Positions 1 to 9,149 of a DNA stretch of 64,000 nucleotides are shown here, one piece after another. The notes below the pieces were generated by a model, which worked only from the letters and a program-made list of their open reading frames with translations, did not search any database and had not been told where the DNA came from. How positions within the stretch are numbered: position 1 is the stretch's first letter; the number at the start of each line of letters is the position of its first letter. A program made the translations under genes and the position numbers. This stretch comes from Paludibacteraceae bacterium. GTDB lineage: Bacteria; Bacteroidota; Bacteroidia; Bacteroidales; Paludibacteraceae. The DNA lies in assembly GCA_024693065.1 (NCBI GenBank), contig JAILLP010000004.1, positions 124,001-188,000 of the forward strand, read 5' to 3'.

Positions 1-1419
1 TTCGCGGCTGCGATCATTCCGTATTTTATTTTTTTCAGGAATAATTCGAAGCTGCAAAATCTATGGTTGTTTCTGGCCAGCTATTTCTTTTATGGATGGG
101 TTGACTGGAAAATGATTCCGTTGTTGCTGATTGTGACAGCTGTTTTTTATTTCCTTGGACGATTCATTAAGGCAAACAATCAGGAAAATCCGAAGCGGGC
201 TTCTCTCCTCACCACGGTAGGGGTAATCCTCGGTGTGGGCATGTTGGCCTATTTCAAGTATTTGGGCTTCTTCGTCCAGGAATTCGCTTCTTTGTTCGAG
301 TCGATAGGTCTGAATACTAATTTGAGCACTTTCAATATCATCATGCCGCTTGGTATCAGTTTCTTTACTTTTAAGCTGATGAGCTACGTGATTGAGGTGC
401 ACCGCGAGAATATCGAGCCGACTAAGGATTTTGTCCAGTTCGGTACGTATGTCGCATTCTTCCCTACTATCCTTTCCGGTCCGATCGATAGGCCCACAGG
501 CTTTTTGCCTCAGTTGTCCGTGCCCCGGAAATTTGATGAGCATGAGACATCCGAAGGGCTGAAGATGGTGCTGTGGGGCATGTTCTTGAAGATGTGCATA
601 GCCGATAGGATATCTCCATGGACGGATGCTGTGTTTGGCAACTATGAGCACCATAACGCGACGTCTATAATTGTGGCGGCCATCCTTTACCTGATCCAGA
701 TGTATGCCGACTTCTGTGGCTATTCGGACATGGCTATCGGAACGAGCAGAATAATGGGTTTGAAGGTTGTTCCCAACTTCAACAGGCCTTTCTTCGCCCA
801 AAATGTCGCGGAATATTGGCGCAGATGGCACATGAGTTTGACCACATGGATCACCGACTACGTGTTTATGCCTCTCAATGTCGCTTGGCGTGATTGGGGG
901 AAAACAGGACTCTATTTGGCGACTGTGGTGAACCTTGTCGTGATCGGCGTTTGGCATGGCGCCAATTGGACGTACGCCTTGTTCGGTTTGTATCACGGTC
1001 TTTTGCTTGTGATAACCATGATGGTTGAGAAGAAAAGGAAGAAACTGGAGAAACAGCATGATCTGAAAAAGAACGAGGTGTACAAATGGTCCCGTAGGGC
1101 GTTGACGTTCTGTCTGTTTGCCTTAGGTGCAGTTCTTTTCAGGGCCAATAGCGTGTCTGACTTCTTTGGAACATTAGCGCAGATTCCTAAGGGCTTCGGA
1201 CCGATGTTCACAGGAGGTTTCTTCGCGATCCTGACGTATGCGGTACCTGCTATCTTTGTGATGTTCTTTAGGGAATGGGTGCAGGAGTATAACCGTGACA
1301 TCCATTTCTTCCACTCGAAACATGTATGGATGCGTGTTATTAGCATTGCATTGATGATTAGTTATATTATCTATGCTGGTGAATTAGACGGTCATTCTTT
1401 CATTTATTTCCAATTCTGA
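1..1419 (+). CDS. MBOAT family O-acyltransferase (AlgI-like), 5' end outside window
   Basis: A polytopic membrane O-acyltransferase that transfers acyl groups, usually acetyl, to an extracytoplasmic polysaccharide or similar acceptor. The frame is open back to base 1 and reads as the usual MBOAT N-terminal region (LWLFLASYFFYGW), so the gene starts before the window and the TTG at 67 is not a real start. Family landmarks are WRRWHMSLTTWITDYVFMPL near in-window residues 272-291 and GVWHGANW near 317-324, which contains the conserved active-site His. Its TGA overlaps the ATG of the next gene by one base (TGATG), so the two are translationally coupled and probably form an AlgI/AlgJ-like acylation pair. 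The acceptor is unknown. Confidence 0.9.
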   Translation, partial: FAAAIIPYFIFFRNNSKLQNLWLFLASYFFYGWVDWKMIPLLLIVTAVFYFLGRFIKANNQENPKRASLLTTVGVILGVGMLAYFKYLGFFVQEFASLFESIGLNTNLSTFNIIMPLGISFFTFKLMSYVIEVHRENIEPTKDFVQFGTYVAFFPTILSGPIDRPTGFLPQLSVPRKFDEHETSEGLKMVLWGMFLKMCIADRISPWTDAVFGNYEHHNATSIIVAAILYLIQMYADFCGYSDMAIGTSRIMGLKVVPNFNRPFFAQNVAEYWRRWHMSLTTWITDYVFMPLNVAWRDWGKTGLYLATVVNLVVIGVWHGANWTYALFGLYHGLLLVITMMVEKKRKKLEKQHDLKKNEVYKWSRRALTFCLFALGAVLFRANSVSDFFGTLAQIPKGFGPMFTGGFFAILTYAVPAIFVMFFREWVQEYNRDIHFFHSKHVWMRVISIALMISYIIYAGELDGHSFIYFQF

Positions 1420-2321
1420 TGAGGCAATTTGTGTATAAAGGTTTAGCGGTTCTTGCGCTGGTCGTTCTGATAGATTTTGCTGTCGGGGTGATCTCGGATC
1501 GGGTGTTTACCTCTCTCCCTGACAAGAACTCCATGATAGCTACCATTCAGCAGTCTTTGTTCAATAAGAAGGCGGATTTGCTGGTTCTTGGACCTTCTAC
1601 GGCCAACCATCATTATGATGCGCAGCTAATGTCGGACTCATTAGGGGTGGATGTCTATAATGCAGGTCTTGACGGAAGGGATATGATTTATTTCGATGTG
1701 GTGCTGCAGTCTTATTTTGACAGGTGCGGGTTGAAATCGGTTATCTTGGATGTGGGGCCTACGCAGTTGGATGGCTCCTGGCTGGAGATGATCAACGACA
1801 CCAAACCCTATTATGGCATCAGCAAACCAGTTACTGAGTATTACGATAATGAGACAGACTGGCAACAACGTCTCAAATTATTTAGTTCTCTTTATCGGTA
1901 TAATAAAACCTTGAGTTATTGGATTCGGGTGCAGATAGATCCTGTGAATGACACGAAGGGGTATGTCCCTCTTTCGCGGGAGCTGGATGCGCTGGAATTG
2001 TCGGAAGCCAATGAGTTTACGGTGGATTCGACAGAGTACCGTCACTTGGTGAATATCGTCGATATGTGTAAAGAGCGTAACGCATCACTCGTCGTGGTAC
2101 AGTCTCCTACCGCAGACCGTAATCTGGCGTTTGAGCAATGGATCGCCTCTTTTTGCGAGAGGAATCATATCGTATGTATTCAGGAGATTGCCAACGGGGA
2201 ATATTACCTGCATCCGGAATGGTTCCAGGATGGTGCGCACCTGAATTCTACGGGAGCTTGTGTGTTTTCTCGTAAGATAGTACAAGCGTTGAAGCAAAAT
2301 GCTATGATTCCTGCGAATTAG
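1419..2321 (+). CDS. SGNH-hydrolase-like partner of the MBOAT acyltransferase
   Basis: This 300-residue protein has one N-terminal hydrophobic segment (about residues 8-26), so it is probably anchored with its domain outside the cytoplasmic membrane. LVLGPSTANHHYDA near residues 56-69 resembles the G-x-S nucleophile block of SGNH/GDSL enzymes. DGAHLNSTGA near residue 271 fits the C-terminal D-x-x-H element. Proteins of this fold often sit beside MBOAT genes and finish the acyl transfer or deacylate. The start overlaps the MBOAT stop by one base, which supports joint function. The acceptor polymer and reaction direction cannot be read from the sequence. Confidence 0.75.
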   Translation: MRQFVYKGLAVLALVVLIDFAVGVISDRVFTSLPDKNSMIATIQQSLFNKKADLLVLGPSTANHHYDAQLMSDSLGVDVYNAGLDGRDMIYFDVVLQSYFDRCGLKSVILDVGPTQLDGSWLEMINDTKPYYGISKPVTEYYDNETDWQQRLKLFSSLYRYNKTLSYWIRVQIDPVNDTKGYVPLSRELDALELSEANEFTVDSTEYRHLVNIVDMCKERNASLVVVQSPTADRNLAFEQWIASFCERNHIVCIQEIANGEYYLHPEWFQDGAHLNSTGACVFSRKIVQALKQNAMIPAN

Positions 2322-2495
2322 TGCTTCTTCCCAGGAAAAAACGATGGCTTCTGCTGTGGCGGTTTGGACGTTTCCTGTCTATACGGGACTTTGTTGGTCG
2401 GAGAAAACCTGAAAATGGAGTCGTGTGATTGCGAAGGACTGCTAATGTTGAAAAAAATATGTAGGTGGATTCGTTTTTTTTGCTTTCATTTGCAA

Positions 2496-2503
2496 TAAAT
2501 TTG
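2496..2503 (+). promoter_or_regulatory. Bacteroidota -7 box TAAATTTG upstream of porV
   Basis: TAAATTTG matches the Bacteroidota primary-sigma consensus TAnnTTTG exactly and lies 82 bases before the preferred porV start. No convincing -33 TTG at the usual spacing was found. Confidence 0.55.
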
Positions 2504-2584
2504 CGAAAGTGTTGTTATGTCATTGGATGCTTGTCATAAATGAGCACACTTTGGGAAAAATATAATGTTAGATATTTATATCAA

Positions 2585-3820
2585 ATGGGAAAATTAAATG
2601 TACGTGCGGTTCTTGTTTCCGCTGCTTTGTGTTCGTCTCTTACTGTCAGCGCCGTTAATGTGACTGATGGGGATGTAACTTATAATCCTCTGCAGACGGC
2701 TGTCCCGTCTTTGTCCATTGCACCAGACGCTGTTGGCGGGGGTATGGGTGATGTGGGTGCTGCCACTAAGCCGGACAACATGTCACAGTATTGGAACCCT
2801 GCCAAGTATGTGCAGGCTGAAAGTAAGGGCGGATTCTCTATTTCGTACACTCCGTGGCTGCGTAAGATTGTCAACGATATCGATTTGGTCTATCTCTCAG
2901 GATATTATAAAACGACTGATAGAACGGCGGTCGGTGCTTCCTTCCGCTATTTCTCTATGGGTGAAATCACATTGACGGGCCAGCCGAATTATAGTGGAGA
3001 ACCTACTAATTTGGGTACTGCGAAGCCTTACGAGTTCGCCGTGGATGGTAGTTTCTCCATGTTGCTTTCCGAATATTGGTCGGCGGGTGTCGCTCTTCGC
3101 TTCATCTTCTCCGACTTGTTCAATGGCGCATTTGATGAGGAGGAATATTCGTCCGCGAAAGCTATTGGTGCGGATATCTCCTTTTCTTACCGTCGCCCGT
3201 TGCAGATTGCCGCGAACACTTCATATGTGGGCTTGGGTATGTCCATCTCCAATATCGGTAACAAAGTTTCTTATGATAACGATCAGACGCAACAGTTTAT
3301 CCCTACCAACTTCAGGTTGGGTGCCTCTTTCGATTATGCGTTCGATGAGTACAACAGGTTGCAGTTCGCTGTCGATATGAACAAGTTGTTGGTGCCTACT
3401 CCTTATGGTAATTCTGATCAATATGCAACCGAGGATGAATTTAACGAGGCGGTGAGGGATTACGAGGAGACGACGGCAATTGGCGGTATTTTCAAGTCCT
3501 TGGGTGATGCTCCTGATGGCTTCAGGGAGGAATTGAGGGAGATTAACTTGTCTTTCGGCTTGGAATATTCTTACAATAACAAGTTCATGGTGAGAGGTGG
3601 TTACTTCAATGAAAACAAATATAAGGGTAACCGTAAATACTTCAATGTGGGTGCAGGTTTCAACCTGAGCATCTTCCAACTGAGTGCGGCTTATGTGATC
3701 GCGGTTGCTCAAAATAGCCCGTTGGATAACACATTGCGTTTCTCCCTAGGCTTTGATTTGGGCGGTTTGAAGGATATCTTCGGCGTGAATGCGGATAGTG
3801 GTGCTTCCACTAATGAGTAA
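2585..3820 (+). CDS. porV: Type IX secretion system outer-membrane protein PorV
   Basis: PorV (LptO) is a 14-stranded FadL-like outer-membrane barrel that binds the PorU sortase and shuttles T9SS cargo from the translocon. The mature N-terminus carries the family signature NPLQTAVPSLSIAPDAVGGG with MGDVGAATKPD, then QYWNPAKY and YTPWLRKIVNDIDLVYLSGYYK, all close to PorV. I chose the ATG at 2585 because MGKLNVRAVLVSAALCSS begins a normal signal peptide; an ATG at 2540 would add 15 residues in front of it. porU often lies directly upstream of porV in Bacteroidales, but here the upstream genes are the acyltransferase pair. Several proteins in this window carry possible T9SS sorting domains. Confidence 0.9.
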   Translation: MGKLNVRAVLVSAALCSSLTVSAVNVTDGDVTYNPLQTAVPSLSIAPDAVGGGMGDVGAATKPDNMSQYWNPAKYVQAESKGGFSISYTPWLRKIVNDIDLVYLSGYYKTTDRTAVGASFRYFSMGEITLTGQPNYSGEPTNLGTAKPYEFAVDGSFSMLLSEYWSAGVALRFIFSDLFNGAFDEEEYSSAKAIGADISFSYRRPLQIAANTSYVGLGMSISNIGNKVSYDNDQTQQFIPTNFRLGASFDYAFDEYNRLQFAVDMNKLLVPTPYGNSDQYATEDEFNEAVRDYEETTAIGGIFKSLGDAPDGFREELREINLSFGLEYSYNNKFMVRGGYFNENKYKGNRKYFNVGAGFNLSIFQLSAAYVIAVAQNSPLDNTLRFSLGFDLGGLKDIFGVNADSGASTNE

Positions 3821-3849
3821 TCTGAAAGTTTTTTATAACATAGATTGGG

Positions 3850-3876
3850 AAGGTGCGGTTTAATGCCGCACTTTTT
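3850..3876 (+). terminator. Rho-independent terminator after porV
   Basis: GTGCGG at 3853-3858 pairs with CCGCAC at 3866-3871 and is followed by a run of T. Confidence 0.8.
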
Positions 3877-3932
3877 GTTTTTGCCTTTCTGTTTTCTTGG
3901 CTGATGTGGTGCTAACTCTTCGGATTCTTTCG

Positions 3933-3940
3933 TAATTTCG
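3933..3940 (+). promoter_or_regulatory. -7 box TAATTTCG upstream of the MFS gene
   Basis: This is a one-base variant of TAnnTTTG placed 21 bases before the ATG of the transporter. Confidence 0.45.
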
Positions 3941-3960
3941 CGGTCTAATTGTATGGTTGA

Positions 3961-5169
3961 ATGGATTGCCCGAAAGATAGATTGTTCACGATGAGTTTCG
4001 TCTGCTCCTGCAGCGCGAATTTCCTCCTCTTCTTCTCCTTCTACCTGATCATGCCTATCTTAGCCATGTATCTGATAGAGGTCTTCACTGTGCCTGAGTC
4101 CACGGTGGGGGCGGTCCTTTCCTGCTATACGTTGGCTTGCCTGTTCGTCCGCCCCTTCTCGGGTTATCTGGTGGACACTTTCCAGCGCAAGCCGCTCTAT
4201 CTGATGGCCCTTTCGGTCTTTGTCCTCCTCTTTGCGGGATATCCTTGCGTGAAGACGGTCTTCCTCTTCGCCTTGCTCCGCGTGATGCACGGACTGGCCT
4301 TTGGTATGGTCTCCATATCGAGCAATACGATTGTGATTGACATCATGCCTTCCAGCCGCAGGGGCGAGGGCTTGGGCTACTTCGGACTTTCCAACAACTT
4401 CGCCATGGCGACGGGCCCGATGGTGGGCATGTGGCTCTTGGACCATTATAGCTACGAGACGATTTTCTACTCCTCCTTCTGCGTGAGCCTCTGCTCCTTC
4501 CTAATCGGTAGTCTGATCAAGACGAAGTACCGCCCGAAGACGGACGTGAAGGAGAAACTCTCGCTGGACCGTTTCTTCCTGAAGAAGGGGGTGCCTGCGG
4601 GTATCAATCTTTTCTTCCTCGCCATCCCTTATGGGGTCATGACCTCCTTCATCGCTTTGTATGCCAAGGAGTTGTCTGTTGAGGGGAATCCATCTTTCTT
4701 CTACCTCTTCCTGGCCTCGGGCATCGCCTTGTCGCGTATCTTCTCGGGCAAATTGGTGGATAGGGGCAAGATGTTGCTCGTGATCAAGGTGGGTATCGCC
4801 GCCGGCGGATTCGCCTACCTCTTGCTGGGTGCCTTGCCTTATTTGGGTATCCCTTCTGACTATATGCGTGCGACCTTCTTTGGTGTCGCGCTCTTGATAG
4901 GTATGGGTTACGGGACGATTTTCCCTGCCATGAACTCACTGTTCGTCGCGCTCGCACCGAACAACAAACGTGGTACGGCCACCTCCACCTACCTCACTTC
5001 GTGGGACATAGGGATCGGTGTGGGTCTGTTCGGGGGCGGTTGCCTGAGCGAGTGGACCTCTTTCTCCACCACCTTCTGCGTCGGCGGATTGCTGGACATG
5101 GTCGCCCTGACGCTCTTCGCCTCCTTTACGGCCTCGCATTTCTTGCGTAACCGTGTGCGGGAGTCTTGA
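3961..5169 (+). CDS. MFS transporter
   Basis: A 402-residue protein with about 12 hydrophobic segments and the general MFS layout. RPFSGYLVDTFQRKPLY near residues 62-78 is the motif A loop between TM2 and TM3, with a second copy (RIFSGKLVDRGK) near 260. It therefore belongs to the major facilitator superfamily, in the group of drug/arabinose-efflux-like exporters. The substrate cannot be inferred and the neighbours porV and miaA do not suggest one. The start is the ATG just after a plausible -7 box. Confidence 0.9.
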   Translation: MDCPKDRLFTMSFVCSCSANFLLFFSFYLIMPILAMYLIEVFTVPESTVGAVLSCYTLACLFVRPFSGYLVDTFQRKPLYLMALSVFVLLFAGYPCVKTVFLFALLRVMHGLAFGMVSISSNTIVIDIMPSSRRGEGLGYFGLSNNFAMATGPMVGMWLLDHYSYETIFYSSFCVSLCSFLIGSLIKTKYRPKTDVKEKLSLDRFFLKKGVPAGINLFFLAIPYGVMTSFIALYAKELSVEGNPSFFYLFLASGIALSRIFSGKLVDRGKMLLVIKVGIAAGGFAYLLLGALPYLGIPSDYMRATFFGVALLIGMGYGTIFPAMNSLFVALAPNNKRGTATSTYLTSWDIGIGVGLFGGGCLSEWTSFSTTFCVGGLLDMVALTLFASFTASHFLRNRVRES

Positions 5170-5227
5170 TGCCTTCCCTCGTTTTGATTATCTTTGGACG
5201 TTGATATGAACTTAAGAATAGCTCGTT

Positions 5228-6142
5228 ATGGCTTATGATATGCTGACGATATTGGGACCGACCGCTAGCGGGAAGACCACCTTGGCTGCTCATTTGGCTC
5301 GCCGCCTGGGGGCTGAGATCATCAGTGCGGACTCCCGCCAGATTTACCGTGGCATGGACATCGGCACGGGGAAGGACCTCTCCGACTATGTGGTCGATGG
5401 CGTCTCCATCCCTTACCACCTGATCGACATCGCCGATCCGGGGTACAAGTACAATCTTTTCGAGTACCAGCGTGATTTCTTGTCCGCATACCAGGATATC
5501 AAGGGGAGGGGAGTCTTCCCGATCCTCTGCGGGGGAACCGGCCTCTATATCGAGTCGGTCCTCAAGGCCTATAAGATGATGCCTGTCCCTCAGAACGAGG
5601 AGCTGAGGCGGTCGCTGGAGGGTAAATCGTTGGAGGAGCTGACGGCTATCCTCTCCACCTACAAGACGTTGCACAACACGACCGACGTGGACACCGCCAA
5701 GCGTGCGATACGTGCCATAGAGATTTGCGAGTATTACCGTAGCCACCCGCAGGACTTTGTCGATTTCCCAGACATCAATTGCCTTGTCGTGGGGGTGGAT
5801 ATCGCGCGTGACCTGCGTCGTGAGAAGATCTCCAAACGGTTGCGGGCTAGGCTGGACGAGGGCATGGTGGACGAGGTGCGGCGCATCTTGGATTCAGGTG
5901 TCTCCGCGGAGGATATGATCTACTATGGCTTGGAGTATAAGTATCTGACGAACTACGTGATCGGTAACCTCACGTACGAGCAGATGGTCTCCGAGTTGGA
6001 GATCGCCATCCACCAGTTCGCGAAACGGCAGATGACCTGGTTCAGGGGAATGGAGCGTCGTGGCTTCACCATCCATTGGGTGGACGCATGCTTGCCGATG
6101 GACGAGAAGGTGGAGGTTGTCTGCAAGCTGTTGCAGGCTTAG
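5228..6142 (+). CDS. miaA: tRNA dimethylallyltransferase MiaA
   Basis: MiaA transfers the dimethylallyl group from DMAPP to N6 of A37 in tRNAs that read UNN codons. The P-loop GPTASGKT is at residues 9-16, followed by AEIISADSRQIYRGMDIGTGK, a diagnostic block with the catalytic Asp. GGTGLYIESVL near 101-111 and KRQMTWFRG near 266-274 are further family motifs. The length of 304 residues is normal. It lies about 60 bases after the MFS gene and may be co-transcribed with it. Confidence 0.97.
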   Translation: MAYDMLTILGPTASGKTTLAAHLARRLGAEIISADSRQIYRGMDIGTGKDLSDYVVDGVSIPYHLIDIADPGYKYNLFEYQRDFLSAYQDIKGRGVFPILCGGTGLYIESVLKAYKMMPVPQNEELRRSLEGKSLEELTAILSTYKTLHNTTDVDTAKRAIRAIEICEYYRSHPQDFVDFPDINCLVVGVDIARDLRREKISKRLRARLDEGMVDEVRRILDSGVSAEDMIYYGLEYKYLTNYVIGNLTYEQMVSELEIAIHQFAKRQMTWFRGMERRGFTIHWVDACLPMDEKVEVVCKLLQA

Positions 6143-6974
6143 TGGGGAGATATCTTAACTATAATACTCCCCCAAATTTAGACAACGACAAAGGTACAGT
6201 TTTGAAGTCTGATGTCTTCAAAGTTACATTTGCCGTATGGTATCTTTTTCATTTTCTTTCCATCCATATGTTTTCGAATTGATTTACCTACAAAAATAGG
6301 ATTATTTTGTCGGATGAGGAAAAATTAGGGAGGTAAAAGAATGATAATTAGGATGGAAAGTTTGCTGCAATGATTTGTTAGCTAATATCATTGCTTTCTA
6401 AGTTTCATCTCCCTGTGATTTCTCTAATGCGACACCAAAACCTATACTTTTTTATTAAAGTTCTGTATCCAGTTCCGATAGATAGGTATTTCTGATTCCA
6501 TTTCCGAAAAGTAAGCCCCTCTGTCGCCTACATATCATTCATTTATAGCGGACAGCCGTTCTTATAGACGTTTCTGACAGTATTTTGAACTAATATCTCC
6601 TCATGCCCTATGGATCTGGGTATTCTAAAACAAAATATGATGCCTTATCCTTTGCGGGCCATTTTTAGCGGACGGCCTATGGAAACAGATGAATATCAGG
6701 CATTTAGAGAACTTACTTTTGGAAAAAGAAACTTATAACTGCATAAAATCAGTGATTGAAGGCCATTTCATATGCATTATAAAGTTTTAGCGGATACCAA
6801 TATTCTATTATATTATATTCTATTCATTCTCAATTTTATTCTTTGCAAAGTTCTTTTCGAAGTGTTCGTATTGTGTGTTCCCGTTCGCCTTTAACACTTT
6901 ATACATGTCCGATTTACTTTACTTTTTGTAATACAATCTTGAGAATTTTTATCTCTACATGCTTTAATTTCCAT
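6143..6974. other. Long non-coding, low-GC stretch
   Basis: About 830 bases between miaA and the convergent SH3-domain gene carry no convincing ORF. The only structure I see is three short AGCGGA-centred repeats, listed separately. No tRNA or terminator fold was recognised. Confidence 0.6.
6540..6800. repeat. Three degenerate direct repeats about 120 bp apart
   Basis: A T-rich run followed by AGCGGA occurs with AGCGGA at 6547, 6667 and 6789, so spacings are 120 and 122 bases. The first two copies extend to AGCGGAC(A/G)GCC. The intervening sequence is not obviously alike, so this may be a decayed insertion element or repeat family. Confidence 0.4.
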
Positions 6975-8033
6975 TTAATACCCAGAATAATCAATATTCT
7001 TTAAATCATCTATATTGACATTTTTTAATCTGCTAACATGTATATACCCAGAACCTTTATCAAACCAGTCTGATGTTTGTTTTATAACTTTTGCCCATTG
7101 GGAATCTTTAATCATTTTAACTCCTATCAACTTATTCGATGGCATTGTATATAAAATTTTTGATTGAGGATTCGGTTCTTTCCTAATATTAACAAAACCG
7201 TCATGATCTTCTATCATTACAATTTTTTCTCCACATAAAATCATTCGTTTATTACCCTCTTTGTCTATTTTGTATATAATATTCATTTGACATCTCTCCG
7301 AACCGCTATTCCCTTTATACACAAATTCCCCTCTAAGTTCTGTTGAGTCATTTATTGGTTCGACATAATATGTGTTTTCATCAAGATTATCCTCGATATA
7401 TTCATCTGGTCCATTGTATTCTCCTTCTGTTCGACCTTCTATCCACTCGAACTTTCCTATATCATTTAACTTATAGGTTGTATATGTATGAAATCCATAT
7501 TCATTAGAATGCCATTCTATTGTTAAATCGCGGTTGATTTTTGACTCTACAATTACTTCAGCATCATCTAATGAGGAAGAAGGTATATTTTTTTTCACAA
7601 AACCCAGACAAATATGGTTGATAGGAGTACTATTCTTAAAACTCCACAAATCCACTTTTAATGCCTCAAAAAGATCTTGTCTAATCAATAAACATTTATA
7701 ATCTGGGTGAAGGTTGACCGTCCCCAGGGATTGAACAGTTTGCTTATATGTCGTTTCTTTTTCTGGACCTGCGATACTATACACAAAATCATCTATTACA
7801 TATCTTGAAAAATAAGAAGGTGTAGCAGAAATGTTATCATCTATAGAATCAATTTTAACCAATTCATTAATTTCTGATTCATTTTTGAAAGAATAATTAA
7901 CTTTCAGTGAATTATAGTTTGAAATCGGTAAATCAATTTTTACCGAAAAATATTTTGACAAGTTAGGATTCTGAGCATATAATGTCATGTGACAAAATAT
8001 AAATATCAAAATAATTTTTTTCATTTTTTCCAT
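6975..8033 (-). CDS. Secreted hypothetical protein with C-terminal bacterial SH3 domain
   Basis: I do not recognise the N-terminal two thirds. The C-terminus (about residues 275-345) has the SH3b pattern GFVNIRKEPNPQSKILYTM followed by WAKV and SGYIHVSRL, a domain that usually binds peptidoglycan or protein partners outside the cytoplasm. A signal peptide is present (MKKIILIFIFCHMTLYAQ). I chose the ATG at 8033; the ATG at 8024 is almost as good, and a TTG extension to 8048 is unlikely. The gene is AT-rich compared with neighbouring housekeeping genes. Its start lies four bases after the stop of a gene remnant, so both may come from one acquired operon. Confidence 0.65.
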   Translation of the reverse strand: MEKMKKIILIFIFCHMTLYAQNPNLSKYFSVKIDLPISNYNSLKVNYSFKNESEINELVKIDSIDDNISATPSYFSRYVIDDFVYSIAGPEKETTYKQTVQSLGTVNLHPDYKCLLIRQDLFEALKVDLWSFKNSTPINHICLGFVKKNIPSSSLDDAEVIVESKINRDLTIEWHSNEYGFHTYTTYKLNDIGKFEWIEGRTEGEYNGPDEYIEDNLDENTYYVEPINDSTELRGEFVYKGNSGSERCQMNIIYKIDKEGNKRMILCGEKIVMIEDHDGFVNIRKEPNPQSKILYTMPSNKLIGVKMIKDSQWAKVIKQTSDWFDKGSGYIHVSRLKNVNIDDLKNIDYSGY

Positions 8034-8037
8034 TTTT

Positions 8038-8308
8038 TTATTTGCCAAATATGATAATACCTTTAAGTGTGATACCGTTTATTTCTTCCCATTCCCAGAG
8101 ATTGTGTTTCCCCTTGTTTGAGTTGCTATTATTATTAGTATCATATCCACCGCTACTACAATTTTCGCGCTGTTCAAAACCCGTCCGGGTATTATTCGCA
8201 TATGATTTCGTTCTATCAACATTTCCATATGGGTCATCAACAACTATTCCTTTTTCCGATGCTATTTTGTGAGTAAAAAAGAAACTGAGATGTGCTTTTA
8301 TACTTGTT
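8038..8308 (-). pseudogene. 5'-truncated gene remnant (C-terminal tail only)
   Basis: On the minus strand an open frame of about 85 codons reads SFFFTHKIASEKGIVVDDP, then a polar Asn/Gly-rich linker, then LWEWEEINGITLKGIIIFGK and a TAA at 8038-8040. The composition looks like real protein. There is no ATG, GTG or TTG start, and an in-frame stop is met close to the end of the toxin gene. I take it as the 3' end of a gene whose front was lost when the toxin-antitoxin pair or other DNA was joined here. The family is not recognised. Confidence 0.5.
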
Positions 8309-8317
8309 TATAACTCG

Positions 8318-8644
8318 TTACAAATTGTCCTTAACTAGTTGTTTCAGAAATGATATACTTATATCTTCCATGTCTGACTTGTCATAAACATAGAGCAGAA
8401 TCACATCCCTTTCCGTTTCATAAGACAAAACCTCATAAGTGATTATCCTTGCACCTCCGCTTTTTCCTTTCCCCTTTGATTCAATGCTAATACGGATTTT
8501 CCTAAATCCGCCACCCAAGTCAGCATAAGGCAAAGAATCATAGTTCGTCTTGAACTTAAGGAGGTCGTTTTTAAAAGACTTATATCGTTTCAGTAAGATT
8601 TTTGCAGAGCTCTGGAATGATTTGGTTACGACAAAATTCAACAT
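8318..8644 (-). CDS. RelE/ParE-like type II toxin
   Basis: A basic 108-residue protein whose opening (VVTKSFQSSAKILLKRYKSFKNDLLKF) and middle (GGFRKIRISIESKGKGKSGGARIITY) match the RelE/HigB toxin layout: helix pair, then strands with conserved Arg/Lys residues. Such toxins usually cleave mRNA on the ribosome. The ATG at 8644 overlaps the antitoxin TGA (TGATG), giving antitoxin-first coupling; a GTG one codon earlier is the alternative. Target specificity cannot be inferred. Confidence 0.8.
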   Translation of the reverse strand: MLNFVVTKSFQSSAKILLKRYKSFKNDLLKFKTNYDSLPYADLGGGFRKIRISIESKGKGKSGGARIITYEVLSYETERDVILLYVYDKSDMEDISISFLKQLVKDNL

Positions 8645-8862
8645 CACTCAACTTCCTCCAGAAAATCATCTAACGTCTTCAACTTCCCTCTATTCCCCTT
8701 CTTAATCTCTTTTTTAATTACGGATGCCTCCTTAAATGCCTTGCGCAATTCTTTCTCCGTATTGTTCTCCTTTTCTTTTATGATTCCAGACTCCAAAAGG
8801 AGTGATAGTATGTTTTTGACGTAAGTATTCCTTGCGTCGTATGTGATTGTCATTGTTGCCAT
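8644..8862 (-). CDS. Cognate antitoxin of the RelE-like toxin
   Basis: A 72-residue, highly charged protein directly upstream of and overlapping the toxin gene. The first 20 residues (MATMTITYDARNTYVKNILS) look like a short DNA-contact/dimerisation segment. The rest is a Lys/Glu-rich helix (residues 30-72) that could wrap the toxin. It does not match a named antitoxin family that I recognise; the call rests mainly on position, size and overlap. Confidence 0.7.
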   Translation of the reverse strand: MATMTITYDARNTYVKNILSLLLESGIIKEKENNTEKELRKAFKEASVIKKEIKKGNRGKLKTLDDFLEEVE

Positions 8863-9073
8863 ATTTTATTGCCTTTTTGTTTCAGACTACAAATATATTC
8901 AAAAAATATACATAACCTTCTGTCAGGGAGTGATCTTTTTGAGAAAGCACCCATGTCCCTGCGTTTTGAATGTTTTTTGCTTGTTGCCCCGTTTTTTTTG
9001 ATCTTTTATCTGTGAATTTTGTATTTTTCTAAAATTACCCCATAAAAATTGGGGGTGTAATCTGAAAATTATG

Positions 9074-9081
9074 TAATTTTG
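9074..9081 (+). promoter_or_regulatory. -7 box TAATTTTG upstream of glnN
   Basis: This is an exact TAnnTTTG match 69 bases before the ATG, leaving a leader of about 60 nucleotides. Confidence 0.6.
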
Positions 9082-9149
9082 CGCATCGAACCTCAGAAAA
9101 ATGAGGGGTTATTGTTTAGAGACGAATGTTATACTAAATTATATCTGTT

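Noticed and set aside
6076-6282. Small ORF overlapping the end of miaA
   Set aside because: No protein-like features; it is a frame shadow running into AT-rich intergenic DNA.
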